From: Clostridium sp. ZS2-4
GTDB lineage: Bacteria > Bacillota > Clostridia > Clostridiales > Clostridiaceae
NCBI RefSeq assembly: GCF_026719745.1
Contig: NZ_JAPPRQ010000011.1
Location: 1 to 64,000 of the forward strand
Direction of reading: 5' to 3'
DNA length: 64,000 bases
Shown piece by piece: positions 27,538 through 36,876 of the stretch. A model generated the notes under the pieces. The model worked only from the letters and a program-made list of their open reading frames with translations. It did no database searches and had not been told where the DNA came from. Every line of letters starts with the position of its first letter. Position 1 is the first letter of the stretch. The translations under genes and the position numbers were made by a program.

Positions 27538-29895
27538 GTGAATGATAAGGCTTTGAGAGTTTTAGAATTTAATAAGATAAAAGAAGAACTTAAGAAATAT
27601 ACAACTACATCTGCGGGAAAGGACATTATTGAGGAGCTTGTTCCTTATGATAATGCTTTTGAAGTAAGAGAACACGTAGAAGAGACAAGAGAGGCTTTTG
27701 AGCTTCTTATAAAGAAAAGTGCGCCTCCTTTCGAAGGATTATATGATGTAAGAGAAGGAATTGGAAGAGCACAAAAGGGATTTTTACTTTTGCCTGTGCA
27801 GCTTCTTAGAATTGCAAATTTGTTAAGATGTGCAAGAAGGTTTAAAGATTACATAAGTCATAAAGATGAAGAACAGTCCTATAGAGTTATAGAAGATATT
27901 TGTGCTGGATTAGTTCCTTTAAAGAAATTGGAGGAGGATATATTTGCAGCGATAGTTTCAGAAGAAGAAATATCTGACAGAGCCAGTGCTGCATTGTTTA
28001 ACATAAGAAGAACCTTAAGAGATAAAACTACTTCAATTAAATCAAAGGTAAATTCTTTGGTTAGAACCTATTCTCAATATCTTCAAGAGAGTATATATAC
28101 TGTGAGAGGGGATAGATATGTACTTCCTGTAAAGATAGAACATAAAGGCTCTGTTCCAGGACTTGTGCATGACCAGAGTTCTTCAGGGGCTACTCTTTTT
28201 ATAGAACCAATGAGTTTGGTTACGTTAAATAATGAAATAAAGGAATTAAGACTTAAAGAAAAAGCTGAAATAGAAAGAATACTTCAGGAATTATCAGAGC
28301 AGGTATATGAAAATATAGTGCCTGTAAAAAATAATGCAGATATACTTTGGGAGCTTGATTTCATATTTGCAAAAGCTAAGTATGGTGGAAGCTTAAATGG
28401 TATATGTCCTAATATTAATGAAGATGGATATTTTGATATTATACAGGCAAGACATCCTTTAATTGATCCAAAAGTGGTTGTTCCTAATGATATTTATTTA
28501 AATAAGGGAGTTACTTCTATTGTAGTTACGGGTCCTAATACTGGAGGAAAAACTGTTACTTTAAAAACAGTAGGACTTTTACATATTATGGCTATGAGTG
28601 GGCTTATGATTCCTGCCAAACAAGGTTCAAAACTAAGCTTTTTTAAAGAAGTTTTTGCTGACATAGGTGATGAACAAAGTATAGAACAAAGTTTATCTAC
28701 ATTTTCGTCTCATATGACTAATATTGTAAATATAATAGATAATGCTGATGAGAAGTCTTTAGCTTTATTTGATGAGTTGGGAGCAGGTACAGATCCAACA
28801 GAAGGAGCTGCTCTTGCAGTATCAATATTAGAAAATTTAAGAAGTAGAGGGACTAAAGTAGTTGCAACAACTCATTACAGTGAACTAAAAGCTTATGCTT
28901 TAAGAGTTGAGGGTGTAGAAAATGCATCGGTTGAATTTGATGTAGAAACTTTAAGACCTACTTATAGATTGCTAATTGGTATTCCAGGTAAGTCAAATGC
29001 TTTTGAAATTTCTAAAAGACTTGGTCTTCCAAATTATATTATAGAAGATGCTAAACAAGGAATATCTAAGGATACTCTTAAATTTGAAGATTTAATACAA
29101 AGCCTGCAAGATAAAAACATAAAAGCACAAAAAGATGTTAGAGAGGCAGAAATAGCTAAAGAAGAAGCATTAAAAATCAAGAAGAAGTATGAAGAAAAAT
29201 TAAATAAATTCCAAAATATTAGAGAGAAAGCTACTTTGGATGCACAAAAAGAAGCAAAATATATTATAAAGGAAGCTAAGGAAGAAGCTGATAGAATATT
29301 AAAGGATATTAGAGAACTTGAAAGAATGGGATATTCTTCAGATGTGCGTCAAAAACTAGAAGAGAATAGAAAGAAATTAAAAGAAAAATTAGAAACTGTA
29401 GAAAGTGATATAAACAAACCTAAGGATGAAGGAAAAGAACTTAAAACTGTATCTGAAGGTCAAGAAGTATATCTTCCTAAATTTGATACCAAGGTTATAG
29501 TTTTAACTAAGCCTGACAGTAAGGGAGAAGTGCAGGTACAGGCTGGTATTATGAAAATAAATGTAAAACTTAAAGATCTTAGAGAAAGTAAAGAGAGTAA
29601 GGTTGAGAAAAAACAGCGTAAAAAGAAGACTGTTAATTTAAATTTAAAGCAGGTATCCTCATCAGTGGATTTAAGAGGAATGGATGCAGAAGAAGCTATT
29701 TATACAGTTGATAAATATTTAGACGATGCTTATATTGGAGGACTTGGAGAAGTTACCATAATTCATGGTAAAGGTACAGGTGTGTTAAGAAAAGCAATAC
29801 ATGATATGCTTAGAACTCATGCTCACGTTAAAAGTTACAGATTAGGTGAGTATGGAGAAGGTGGAAGTGGAGCTACTGTGGCAGTGCTGAAGTAG
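27538..29895 (+). CDS. mutS2: Endonuclease MutS2
   Basis: MutS2 is a cytoplasmic ATPase of the MutS superfamily that suppresses homologous recombination and, in Bacillus, resolves collided ribosomes. I prefer the GTG at 27538, which gives NDKALRVLEFNKIKEEL and 785 residues; the GTG at 27529 is too close to AGGGG. The Walker A motif is TGPNTGGKTVTLK, with ALFDELGAGTDPTEG as Walker B, and STFSSHMTNI and TTHYSELK are conserved. A long charged coiled coil follows, and the C-terminal Smr nuclease domain begins near VDLRGMDAEEAI and has IHGKGTGVLR. All domains appear intact. Confidence 0.95.
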   Translation: MNDKALRVLEFNKIKEELKKYTTTSAGKDIIEELVPYDNAFEVREHVEETREAFELLIKKSAPPFEGLYDVREGIGRAQKGFLLLPVQLLRIANLLRCARRFKDYISHKDEEQSYRVIEDICAGLVPLKKLEEDIFAAIVSEEEISDRASAALFNIRRTLRDKTTSIKSKVNSLVRTYSQYLQESIYTVRGDRYVLPVKIEHKGSVPGLVHDQSSSGATLFIEPMSLVTLNNEIKELRLKEKAEIERILQELSEQVYENIVPVKNNADILWELDFIFAKAKYGGSLNGICPNINEDGYFDIIQARHPLIDPKVVVPNDIYLNKGVTSIVVTGPNTGGKTVTLKTVGLLHIMAMSGLMIPAKQGSKLSFFKEVFADIGDEQSIEQSLSTFSSHMTNIVNIIDNADEKSLALFDELGAGTDPTEGAALAVSILENLRSRGTKVVATTHYSELKAYALRVEGVENASVEFDVETLRPTYRLLIGIPGKSNAFEISKRLGLPNYIIEDAKQGISKDTLKFEDLIQSLQDKNIKAQKDVREAEIAKEEALKIKKKYEEKLNKFQNIREKATLDAQKEAKYIIKEAKEEADRILKDIRELERMGYSSDVRQKLEENRKKLKEKLETVESDINKPKDEGKELKTVSEGQEVYLPKFDTKVIVLTKPDSKGEVQVQAGIMKINVKLKDLRESKESKVEKKQRKKKTVNLNLKQVSSSVDLRGMDAEEAIYTVDKYLDDAYIGGLGEVTIIHGKGTGVLRKAIHDMLRTHAHVKSYRLGEYGEGGSGATVAVLK

Positions 29896-29964
29896 GAAAA
29901 AGTAAAGAGAACAAGAGTTAAAAGAATATAAAATAATAGAAAAGAGAATAAAGAAGGGATAAAA

Positions 29965-30411
29965 GTGATAGTAATCAGTGCTTGTCTTTGTGGAGTGAAT
30001 TGCAAATATAATGGAGAAAACAATTTAAATAATGAGGCTTTAACCCTCTTAAAAGAAGGAAAAGCAGTGCTTGTTTGTCCGGAACAACTTGGAGGATTAA
30101 ATACTCCAAGAGTCCCTCATGAAATAGTTGGAGGGGATGGAGCTGATGTACTTGATGGGAAAGCTAAAGTTGTAAATGCACAGGGAGGAGATTCTACTGA
30201 AGAATTTGTTAAAGGTGCTTATGAAGCTTTAAAAATTGCAAAAGCTGTTGGGGCAAAGTCTGCAATTTTTAAAGCTAAAAGTCCTTCCTGTGGATTTGGT
30301 GAAATATATGATGGAAGTTTTAATGGGAAAAAGATAGTAGGCAATGGTATAACAGCAGAATTATTTATGAGAAATGGAATTAAAGTATATACTGAGAAGA
30401 GCAGTATATAA
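29965..30411 (+). CDS. DUF523 family protein
   Basis: This 148-residue protein starts at the GTG at 29965 behind AAGGGA. The N-terminal VISACLCGVNCKYNGENN and the later VCPEQLGGLNTPRVP and AKSPSCGFGEIYDG are the conserved blocks of DUF523 (YbbK-like) proteins. Several conserved cysteines (positions 6, 8, 12 and one in SPSCG) suggest metal binding. Function is not established for the family. It lies 69 nt after mutS2 and may be cotranscribed. Its stop codon overlaps the first hairpin of palindromic element B. Confidence 0.88.
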   Translation: MIVISACLCGVNCKYNGENNLNNEALTLLKEGKAVLVCPEQLGGLNTPRVPHEIVGGDGADVLDGKAKVVNAQGGDSTEEFVKGAYEALKIAKAVGAKSAIFKAKSPSCGFGEIYDGSFNGKKIVGNGITAELFMRNGIKVYTEKSSI

Positions 30412-30826
30412 GAATGTTGCGACACAACATTCTTTTAGTCCCCAGTCGCCAGTAACCAGTCCCCAGTAAAAGAGGATTTTCTTCCTTAGGTCAGAAAACC
30501 TTTCAATTAGATAATAAAAGCTAGTGAAATTTTAATTTTTCACTAGCTTTTGATATTATCTATTCAAGTAAAGAGCTGTTAAGCTCCGAAAGCGATAGTT
30601 CAAGCGAAATATTACTTGATCTAAGGCTAAATGCCTTTATAAAAAAACTGTTAAATAAAACTCTTTCACCCGAAAGAGTGTCAAATTTTTTCAAAAGTTT
30701 TATTTAATCTTAACGCCCTTGGAACCACATAAAGCGTGAAAAAGATATTTTAAATTCAAAGATTTTCTGACACTAGGAAGAAAATCAACATTTCCTGGGG
30801 ACTGGGGATTGGCGACTGGTTACTAG
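30411..30826. repeat. Palindromic heptad-repeat element B with structured core
   Basis: A hairpin AGAATGTTG/CAACATTCT (30411-30433) is followed by CCCCAGT, CGCCAGT, AACCAGT, CCCCAGT (30440-30467). Inverted partners CCTGGGG, ACTGGGG, ATTGGCG, ACTGGTT lie at 30794-30821. Inside, 30475-30498 pairs with 30763-30786 over 24 nt with few mismatches. The enclosed 260 nt contain at least five further stems and no ORF with a ribosome binding site. Confidence 0.85.
30510..30706. other. Densely folded core of element B, possible structured RNA
   Basis: Stems that can be drawn by eye are a 20-bp hairpin at 30510-30560 (GATAAT...ATTATC), TCAAGTAA/TTACTTGA (30564-30571 with 30612-30619) enclosing GAGCT/AGCTC, AAGGC/GCCTT (30623-30637), and TAAATAAAACT/AGTTTTATTTA (30652-30662 with 30696-30706), which competes with CTCTTT/AAAGAG. 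It does not match any RNA family I can recognise. Whether it is transcribed, and from which strand, is unknown. Confidence 0.45.
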
Positions 30827-30945
30827 AATAAAAATATAAAGTCCATTTACTGGAATAGTTAAAATGATTGTCTTATAATTAAAATTGTAAGCAAAGAACA
30901 CAAAATGTAAAATGATGAAAAACATAAGAAAGGGTGGGATTTGTT

Positions 30946-31962
30946 ATGGATTATAAGACAATGTTAAAAAATGCTAAGGAAAACTTAAATGGAAGCTGTA
31001 GAGTATGCTCTGTGTGCAATGGTGTTGTTTGTTCCGGTGAAGTACCAGGTATGGGAGGCAAAGGAACGGGGGCATCTTTTAAAGAAAATATAGAGGCGTT
31101 AAGCGCTTATAAACTAAATATGAGAGTTATACATGATGCAAAAGACCCTGATACATCAATAGAGTTATTTGGTAAAAAGATGGATATACCTGTATTTGCA
31201 GCACCAGTTTCAGGTACTACTTTGAATATGGGTGGAAAATTTTCAGAAGAAGAATACATATCATGGGTAATAGAAGGATGTTTGGATTCAGGAATATATC
31301 CTATGGTAGGGGATACTGCAGTTGATTCCTTTCTTATAACAAATTTAGAACAATTAAAAAGATTTAATGGAGAGGGTATTGTTTTTATAAAACCATGGGA
31401 AAATACTAATGTAATAAAGAAAATTAAAATGGCAGAAGAGGCAGGAGCTTTTGCAGTTGGAATGGATATAGATGCTTGCGGGCTTATTACCTTAGCGCTG
31501 CATGGAAAACCAGTTATGCCTAAAACCGTAGAGGAAATTAAAGAGATAGTTAAAAGCACTAAACTTCCGTTTATTCTAAAGGGCATAATGACTCCTGATG
31601 AAGCTGAACTGGCAGTTGAAGCTGGAGTAGATGCCATAGTAGTATCAAATCACGGAGGCAGAGTACTTGATGAAACTCCTGGAGTTGCTGATGTACTTCC
31701 TGAAATAGCAGAAAGAGTTAAGGGTAAGATTACAATTTTAGCTGATGGTGGAGTAAGAAGTGGTGTTGATATTTTAAAAATGCTTGCTTTAGGAGCTGAT
31801 GCTGTTTTAATAGGAAGACCTTTTGTTACAGCGTCTTTTGGAGGAAAAAATGAAGGTGTTAACCTTTATGTTGAAAGTCTAAAGGGTGAATTAAAGTCAG
31901 CGATGGTACTTACAGGTTGTAAGGACATAAAAAGCATAGATAATAGGATTATATATTATTAA
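30946..31962 (+). CDS. FMN-dependent alpha-hydroxy-acid oxidizing protein
   Basis: This 338-residue TIM-barrel enzyme of the lactate oxidase/glycolate oxidase group starts at the ATG at 30946 with GGGTGG upstream; the GTG at 30934 is too early. The FMN-binding and catalytic blocks VSNHGGRVLD (His and Arg) and LADGGVRSGVDILKMLALGA are present, then VLIGRPF. The N-terminus is unusual, with a cysteine-rich CRVCSVCNGVVCSG, seen in clostridial relatives. It probably oxidises a 2-hydroxy acid; the physiological substrate is unknown. It appears monocistronic between a repeat element and a hairpin. Confidence 0.85.
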   Translation: MDYKTMLKNAKENLNGSCRVCSVCNGVVCSGEVPGMGGKGTGASFKENIEALSAYKLNMRVIHDAKDPDTSIELFGKKMDIPVFAAPVSGTTLNMGGKFSEEEYISWVIEGCLDSGIYPMVGDTAVDSFLITNLEQLKRFNGEGIVFIKPWENTNVIKKIKMAEEAGAFAVGMDIDACGLITLALHGKPVMPKTVEEIKEIVKSTKLPFILKGIMTPDEAELAVEAGVDAIVVSNHGGRVLDETPGVADVLPEIAERVKGKITILADGGVRSGVDILKMLALGADAVLIGRPFVTASFGGKNEGVNLYVESLKGELKSAMVLTGCKDIKSIDNRIIYY

Positions 31963-31983
31963 ATCAAACAATGTGTTGAGGCA

Positions 31984-32014
31984 TAAAGAAGATAACTAAT
32001 AATTTATCTTCTTT
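31984..32014 (+). terminator. Hairpin after the alpha-hydroxy-acid oxidase gene
   Basis: AAAGAAGATAA pairs with TTATCTTCTTT. The T run is weak, so its termination strength is uncertain. Confidence 0.55.
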
Positions 32015-32126
32015 ATCAAATTTGTGCTGTAGATGATAAATTTGCAGCATAATTTTTTTGCAAAGCTACACATACTAATTATGCGTTAAGTTATTAAATA
32101 TCAAGAAAGAGATAAGGGGGAATTAG

Positions 32127-32954
32127 ATGGAGGTTTATTCATCAATTACAAAAGAAATTTTAGATAAGATTAAAGATTATTTAGATAAAGGAGAAAAAGC
32201 TAGTATATCACAGGATATATTATTAAGAAACAAGGTATATAGACAAATATTTTTGGTTAAAAAAAGTATAAAAGGTGGAAATATTTCTTATCTGTTTGTA
32301 GATGAAAACTATGAAGTAATCAAGGATAAAGAAATTAATAAAGAACTTTCTAGATGTTTTTATTTCTTAAATATTCTTTTTAATAGTGAAAGTGAACTTA
32401 GTATAAAAAAAGCATTAAAAACAAATGAAGTCAAAGAAAGAGAAGTTAAAGATTTAGAAGATGTAAGTGAAAGCTTAGAGGTTTTATATAAAAGTGGAAT
32501 ACAAGAGGCAATGAAAGTAAAAAAAATCACTAATAATATGAAAGATATTATTCAAAAGTATAATAGTAAAGTAGAAGAACTAAATATGAAATCAGATAAA
32601 ATTGCTGAAAAAGCAGAAATGTTTAGTGAAGATATCATATCATTACTGAATCCAATGTATAAAGAAATATTATTAATTAATTTTGAAAAAGTAAAGCTTT
32701 TATCTGAAGGCAGAGAACAATTTGATATTATTAAAAATATATCTAGTAAGAAAAAGAGGCACAGTTTATTTAATAAAAATGCTTTTGCTGCTTATACAAA
32801 AATAATATATACTATGGAGTATTTTAAGAGATTAATAAGTAAATATGATAATGTGCTTCATATGGATTTAAGAGAGTATAGAAAATATGTTGATGAAGTG
32901 GAAAAAGACTACATTAATAAGCAAAATGCATTAATAAAGAAAAGTACTAAGTAA
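32127..32954 (+). CDS. Hypothetical helical protein
   Basis: I do not recognise this 275-residue protein. It starts at the ATG at 32127 with AAGGGGGAA upstream. The N-terminal third (MEVYSSITKEILDKIKDYLD, then ISYLFVDENYEVIKD) looks like a small alpha/beta domain. Residues 100-180 are charged and probably coiled coil (NNMKDIIQKYNSKVEELNMK). The C-terminal part is basic and helical with EYFKRLISKYDNV. There is no signal peptide or membrane segment. It sits 80 nt before the L25 gene, but no functional link is evident. Confidence 0.75.
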   Translation: MEVYSSITKEILDKIKDYLDKGEKASISQDILLRNKVYRQIFLVKKSIKGGNISYLFVDENYEVIKDKEINKELSRCFYFLNILFNSESELSIKKALKTNEVKEREVKDLEDVSESLEVLYKSGIQEAMKVKKITNNMKDIIQKYNSKVEELNMKSDKIAEKAEMFSEDIISLLNPMYKEILLINFEKVKLLSEGREQFDIIKNISSKKKRHSLFNKNAFAAYTKIIYTMEYFKRLISKYDNVLHMDLREYRKYVDEVEKDYINKQNALIKKSTK

Positions 32955-33034
32955 ATTTTTTCTATTAAATTTGAAAAAAAGTGTATATTATTATGTCTTC
33001 TGTAAATAATAAAAAAAGTATAGGAGGGATAATA

Positions 33035-33637
33035 ATGGAAATTTTAAAAGGTGAAATAAGAGAAAAAAATAGAACACATTATCCAAAAACAAAAAGGCAT
33101 CAAGGAAAAATTCCAGGAATATTGTATGGTGCAACAATTCAGAATACTTTGTTTGAAATAGGAGAAATGGAGTTAAATAAAGAAATCAACAATATTGGTG
33201 AACATGGAACTATTGATTTGGAAATTAATAACCAAATGCATACGACTTTGATAAAAGAAGTTCAAAGAGAACCTGTAACTCATAGAATAATACATATTGA
33301 CTTGGAAGAAGTTAATAAGGGGAAAGTTGTTCAAACTGAAGTGCCAATAGTGTTTACTGGAGAAAATATGGTTATTAAAAATGGAGGAATTCTTCAAAAA
33401 GAAAGAAGTAGTGTAAAGGTACAAGGTAAGTATGAAGAAATTCCCAAATCGATAGAAATAGATGTTTCTAAAATGAATCTTGGAGGAATATGCAGAGTGG
33501 CCGATTTGGAAATAGCAAATGAGCTCTCAATTGTTGATGATCTTAATACTGTTGTAGCTGCAGTTAGTCGTTATAATACTAGTGCAGTATCAGAAGATGA
33601 GGAAGAAGAAAATAATACAATAGAAAATAAGGAATAA
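33035..33637 (+). CDS. ctc: Ribosomal protein L25/general stress protein Ctc
   Basis: This protein binds 5S rRNA in the large ribosomal subunit and, in the Ctc form, is induced by stress in Bacillus. The start is the ATG at 33035 behind TAGGAGGG; an in-frame start 54 nt upstream is unlikely. The 200-residue product has the L25 domain (residues 1-90, KGEIREKNRTHYPKTKRHQG, KIPGILYG and HIDLEEV), then a C-terminal TL5-type domain, and an acidic tail. This copy is more divergent than the usual clostridial L25, for example in RNRTHYPKT, so it may be a second paralogue. That cannot be tested here. Confidence 0.88.
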   Translation: MEILKGEIREKNRTHYPKTKRHQGKIPGILYGATIQNTLFEIGEMELNKEINNIGEHGTIDLEINNQMHTTLIKEVQREPVTHRIIHIDLEEVNKGKVVQTEVPIVFTGENMVIKNGGILQKERSSVKVQGKYEEIPKSIEIDVSKMNLGGICRVADLEIANELSIVDDLNTVVAAVSRYNTSAVSEDEEEENNTIENKE

Positions 33638-33670
33638 AAATAAGGTTGCTATAAGGCAGCCTTATTTTTA
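33636..33670 (+). terminator. Terminator after the L25 gene
   Basis: AAAAATAAGGTTGC pairs with GCAGCCTTATTTTT and begins at the stop codon. Confidence 0.85.
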
Positions 33671-33761
33671 GATGAAATTCTATTTGAAAAATAATGGTAA
33701 ATGTTCTAATGGTGGTATTTATAGCATAATATTTCTATAAACCTGAAGAGGGGGGAATAAT

Positions 33762-35498
33762 ATGCAGTACATGGGGAAATATAATAATTGGTTGGAATCG
33801 AAGCTAATAGATAATAATACTAAAGAAGAATTAAAAAATATTAAGGATGAAAAGGAATTACAAGATAGATTCTATAAAGAATTGGAATTTGGCACTGGGG
33901 GACTTAGGGGGATTATTGGAGCTGGGACTAATAGAATGAATATTTATACAGTGAAAAAAGCTACTCAAGGACTTGCATATTTTTTGTTAAGTAAATATGA
34001 AGAGGAAGAAATTTCAGTTAGCATTGCTTATGATTCTAGGATAATGTCACATGAGTTTGCTAAGGAAGCAGCTTTAACTTTATGTGCAAATGGAATAAAG
34101 GTTAATTTTTTTGAATCTTTAAGACCTACTCCAATGCTTTCATATGCTGTTAGATATTTAAACTCTAAAGCTGGTATTGTTATAACAGCATCACATAATC
34201 CAAAAGAATATAATGGATATAAGGTTTATGGAGAAGATGGTGGACAGGTTACAGATAATACTGCAAAAGAAATAACCTCTTTCATTGAAAAAGTAGACGA
34301 TTTTTCAAAAGTTAAAACTATAAATATGAAGAATGCTAAGGAAGCAGGATATCTAAAGCTAATAGGAGAAGATGTTGACAGAAGTTATATAGAAAAGGTT
34401 AAAAGTTTAGTTATAAGAGAAGATTTGGTTAAAGAAAGTGCAAAGGAATTAAAAATAATATATACTCCTATACATGGTTCTGGTAACATTCCAGTTAGAA
34501 GAGTTTTAAATGAATTAGGATATGAAAAGGTATATGTAGTAAAAGAACAGGAAATGCCAAATGGAGAATTTCCTACAGCACACTACCCTAATCCAGAAGA
34601 ATCTGAGGTATTTAACTTGGCTTTAAAAATGGCAAATGAAATAAAACCGGATATAATTTTTGGAACAGACCCTGACTGTGACAGGATAGGAGTTGTCGTG
34701 AAGGATGATATGGGAAAATATAGAGTTCTAAGTGGAAATATGATGGGAACACTTCTTTCACATTATATTCTTTTATCTTTAAAGGAAAAAGATAAATTAC
34801 CTAAGCAGGGTGTAATAATAAAAACAATAGTTACAACAGAAATTACATCTAAAATTGCTGAAAAATTTGGAATTGAAATTATTAATGTATTAACTGGTTT
34901 TAAATATATAGGAGAAAAAATAAAAGAATTTGAAGAAAAAGGTGACAAGAATTATTTATTTGGATTTGAAGAGAGTTATGGATGTTTAGCTGGAACTTTT
35001 GTAAGAGATAAGGATGCTGTTATAGCTTCTATGCTTATATGTGAAATGGCACTGTATTATAAAAAGAAAGGTTTGAATTTATATAATGCTTTAATGGATT
35101 TATATAAACAATATGGATATTATAAAGAGGAGCTTGTTTCAATAAAACTGGAGGGCAAAGAAGGAGTAAAAAAAATAGCAAGAGTTTTACAACATTTGAG
35201 ACATTCAATGAAATTAGATATTAATAATATAAAGATATCAAAAAAATTGGATTATACCACAAGGATTGAAAAAGATTTAATGAATTTAACACAAAAGCAA
35301 ATAAACCTTCCTAAATCAAATGTATTAAAATTTATTTTGGAAGATGGTTCATCATTTGTTGTAAGACCGTCTGGTACAGAACCTAAAATGAAGGTATATC
35401 TGTCTATCGTAGGAAATAGTATTCAGGAGGCTGATGAAAAAATGAAGAATTTTAAAAATCATGTTATGGATATAATCAATACTGCATGTAATTTATAA
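33762..35498 (+). CDS. pgcA: Phosphoglucomutase/phosphomannomutase
   Basis: This alpha-D-phosphohexomutase interconverts hexose 1- and 6-phosphates and so provides glucose-1-phosphate or mannose-1-phosphate to the sugar-nucleotide pathways in the window. The 578-residue protein starts at the ATG at 33762 behind GAGGGGGG. It has the N-terminal FGTGGLRGIIGAGTNRMN, the phosphoserine loop TASHNPKEYNGYK, the metal site GTDPDCDRIGV, the sugar-binding GFEESYG and the phosphate-binding VVRPSGTEPKMKVY. The length and GTGGLR motif fit the PgcA-type enzymes. Together with GalU nearby it makes UDP-glucose. Confidence 0.92.
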   Translation: MQYMGKYNNWLESKLIDNNTKEELKNIKDEKELQDRFYKELEFGTGGLRGIIGAGTNRMNIYTVKKATQGLAYFLLSKYEEEEISVSIAYDSRIMSHEFAKEAALTLCANGIKVNFFESLRPTPMLSYAVRYLNSKAGIVITASHNPKEYNGYKVYGEDGGQVTDNTAKEITSFIEKVDDFSKVKTINMKNAKEAGYLKLIGEDVDRSYIEKVKSLVIREDLVKESAKELKIIYTPIHGSGNIPVRRVLNELGYEKVYVVKEQEMPNGEFPTAHYPNPEESEVFNLALKMANEIKPDIIFGTDPDCDRIGVVVKDDMGKYRVLSGNMMGTLLSHYILLSLKEKDKLPKQGVIIKTIVTTEITSKIAEKFGIEIINVLTGFKYIGEKIKEFEEKGDKNYLFGFEESYGCLAGTFVRDKDAVIASMLICEMALYYKKKGLNLYNALMDLYKQYGYYKEELVSIKLEGKEGVKKIARVLQHLRHSMKLDINNIKISKKLDYTTRIEKDLMNLTQKQINLPKSNVLKFILEDGSSFVVRPSGTEPKMKVYLSIVGNSIQEADEKMKNFKNHVMDIINTACNL

Positions 35499-35499
35499 A

Positions 35500-35536
35500 A
35501 AACTGCGGCATATTTATGCTGCAGTTAATTTTTTTA
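35500..35536 (+). terminator. Terminator after the phosphohexomutase gene
   Basis: AACTGCGGCATA pairs with TATGCTGCAGTT, with a run of T after it. Confidence 0.85.
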
Positions 35537-35696
35537 TCTGATGACTAACAATTCTAATACTCTATATGAATTAAGTTCCATTTTATAAATTATAGATAGA
35601 GGTTTACAAAAAACACTATTATTTATTATAATGAAGTTTGCATGGAAATTAAGAATTATTTAATAAATTTAATTAAGGTTGGTGACTGTTATAAAT

Positions 35697-36770
35697 ATGG
35701 ATATTAATGCAAGATTTAAGAGTAAGCTGGCAAATTTATTATTTTTAGAAATTGAAAAGAAAAGAGGAATGTCAATTTTTAAAACTAATATAAATGAAGA
35801 TATTTATATGCCTGTTGCAACAGAAAACATAATACAGAAAATAAATAATGGAGAAAAAGTTGAAAATATTCCAATAGCGTTTTTTATTGAAGGAATGTTT
35901 TTTGTGCTAGGTGCTGATGAGGAGTTTAGATTTAATGAAGTATATAAACAATTGATAAACACTGTTCCTAAAAGTGTAGAATTTATTAAAGGGAGAATAG
36001 CAGAAAAAGTAAAGAATAATAATTATGAAGATGCTTATATATTGCTTAAAGGTTTAAATACTGTTAAAAATAGTACAGAGACTTATGATAAGCTTATTAT
36101 GCTCCTGGAAAATTTAAAACTATCTGATAAAGATTATGAAAAGGAAGAATTGAAAATTATTGCAGAAGCTAAACAAATAGAAGATTATGCAAATCCGTAT
36201 TTATATGAGGCTTTCATAAAAAGGGATAAAGGGGATTATGATGGAGCATTATTTTGTATAAATACTTATACCTCAAAAGGTGGAAAAGAAACTGTTGAAA
36301 TTACAGAATTAAAAAATTCTTTGAAAATTATAGTAAATTATGATGAAGCTAAAAAATTGGTGTATGAGGAACCAGCGAAAGCGTTAGCAACATTGATTCC
36401 GTTAATCAATGAACTTGGGAATGATTCGGAGATATATTATTATATTGCTATAGGATATAGAATTTTAGAAAACCATGACAAGGCAATATATTACTTGGAA
36501 AAATCTTTAGAAATAGACAATTCTTATCCTGAAGTCTTAAATGAATTAGGTATAAATTATGCATCTCTTGAAAACTTTGAAAGCGCCATACTTTATTTTA
36601 GAAAAGTATTTGAAGTTACTAAGTCTATAGAAGTATGTACCAACTTAATTATGTGTTATTTAAATATAGGGAACTATGAACAGGCAAAAGTACATTTAGA
36701 AATAGCTAAAAAATTAAATTCAAAGGATGAAATAGTAATGCAATTAGAAAACATGATGAAAGATATTTAG
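35697..36770 (+). CDS. TPR-repeat protein
   Basis: This 357-residue soluble protein starts at the ATG at 35697; GGTGA lies about 11 nt before, so the TTG at 35679 is a weaker alternative. The N-terminal 100 residues are alpha-helical with no recognised domain (ARFKSKLANLLFLEIEKKRG). The C-terminal half has clear TPR motifs, such as YYIAIGYRILENHDKAIYYL, EVLNELGINYASLENFESAI and IMCYLNIGNYEQAKVHLEIA. It is presumably a protein-interaction scaffold. Its position before galU suggests a possible link to polysaccharide synthesis, which is only inference. Confidence 0.78.
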   Translation: MDINARFKSKLANLLFLEIEKKRGMSIFKTNINEDIYMPVATENIIQKINNGEKVENIPIAFFIEGMFFVLGADEEFRFNEVYKQLINTVPKSVEFIKGRIAEKVKNNNYEDAYILLKGLNTVKNSTETYDKLIMLLENLKLSDKDYEKEELKIIAEAKQIEDYANPYLYEAFIKRDKGDYDGALFCINTYTSKGGKETVEITELKNSLKIIVNYDEAKKLVYEEPAKALATLIPLINELGNDSEIYYYIAIGYRILENHDKAIYYLEKSLEIDNSYPEVLNELGINYASLENFESAILYFRKVFEVTKSIEVCTNLIMCYLNIGNYEQAKVHLEIAKKLNSKDEIVMQLENMMKDI

Positions 36771-36876
36771 AGAGAAGCATTAATTTTAACTATTTGAGGC
36801 ATAATACATACTGCATGTGCAATAAATGGGATGAAAAATGCATTAAATTATGTATTTGAAGGGAGAAATTCTTATT

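Noticed and set aside
30573-30720. T-box, group I intron or other known riboswitch in element B
   Set aside because: I could not find the conserved cores of these classes, and no regulated gene sits directly behind it.
33035-33637. Ctc/L25 as part of the neighbouring hypothetical gene's operon with shared function
   Set aside because: The two genes are 80 nt apart and nothing in their sequences indicates a common role.
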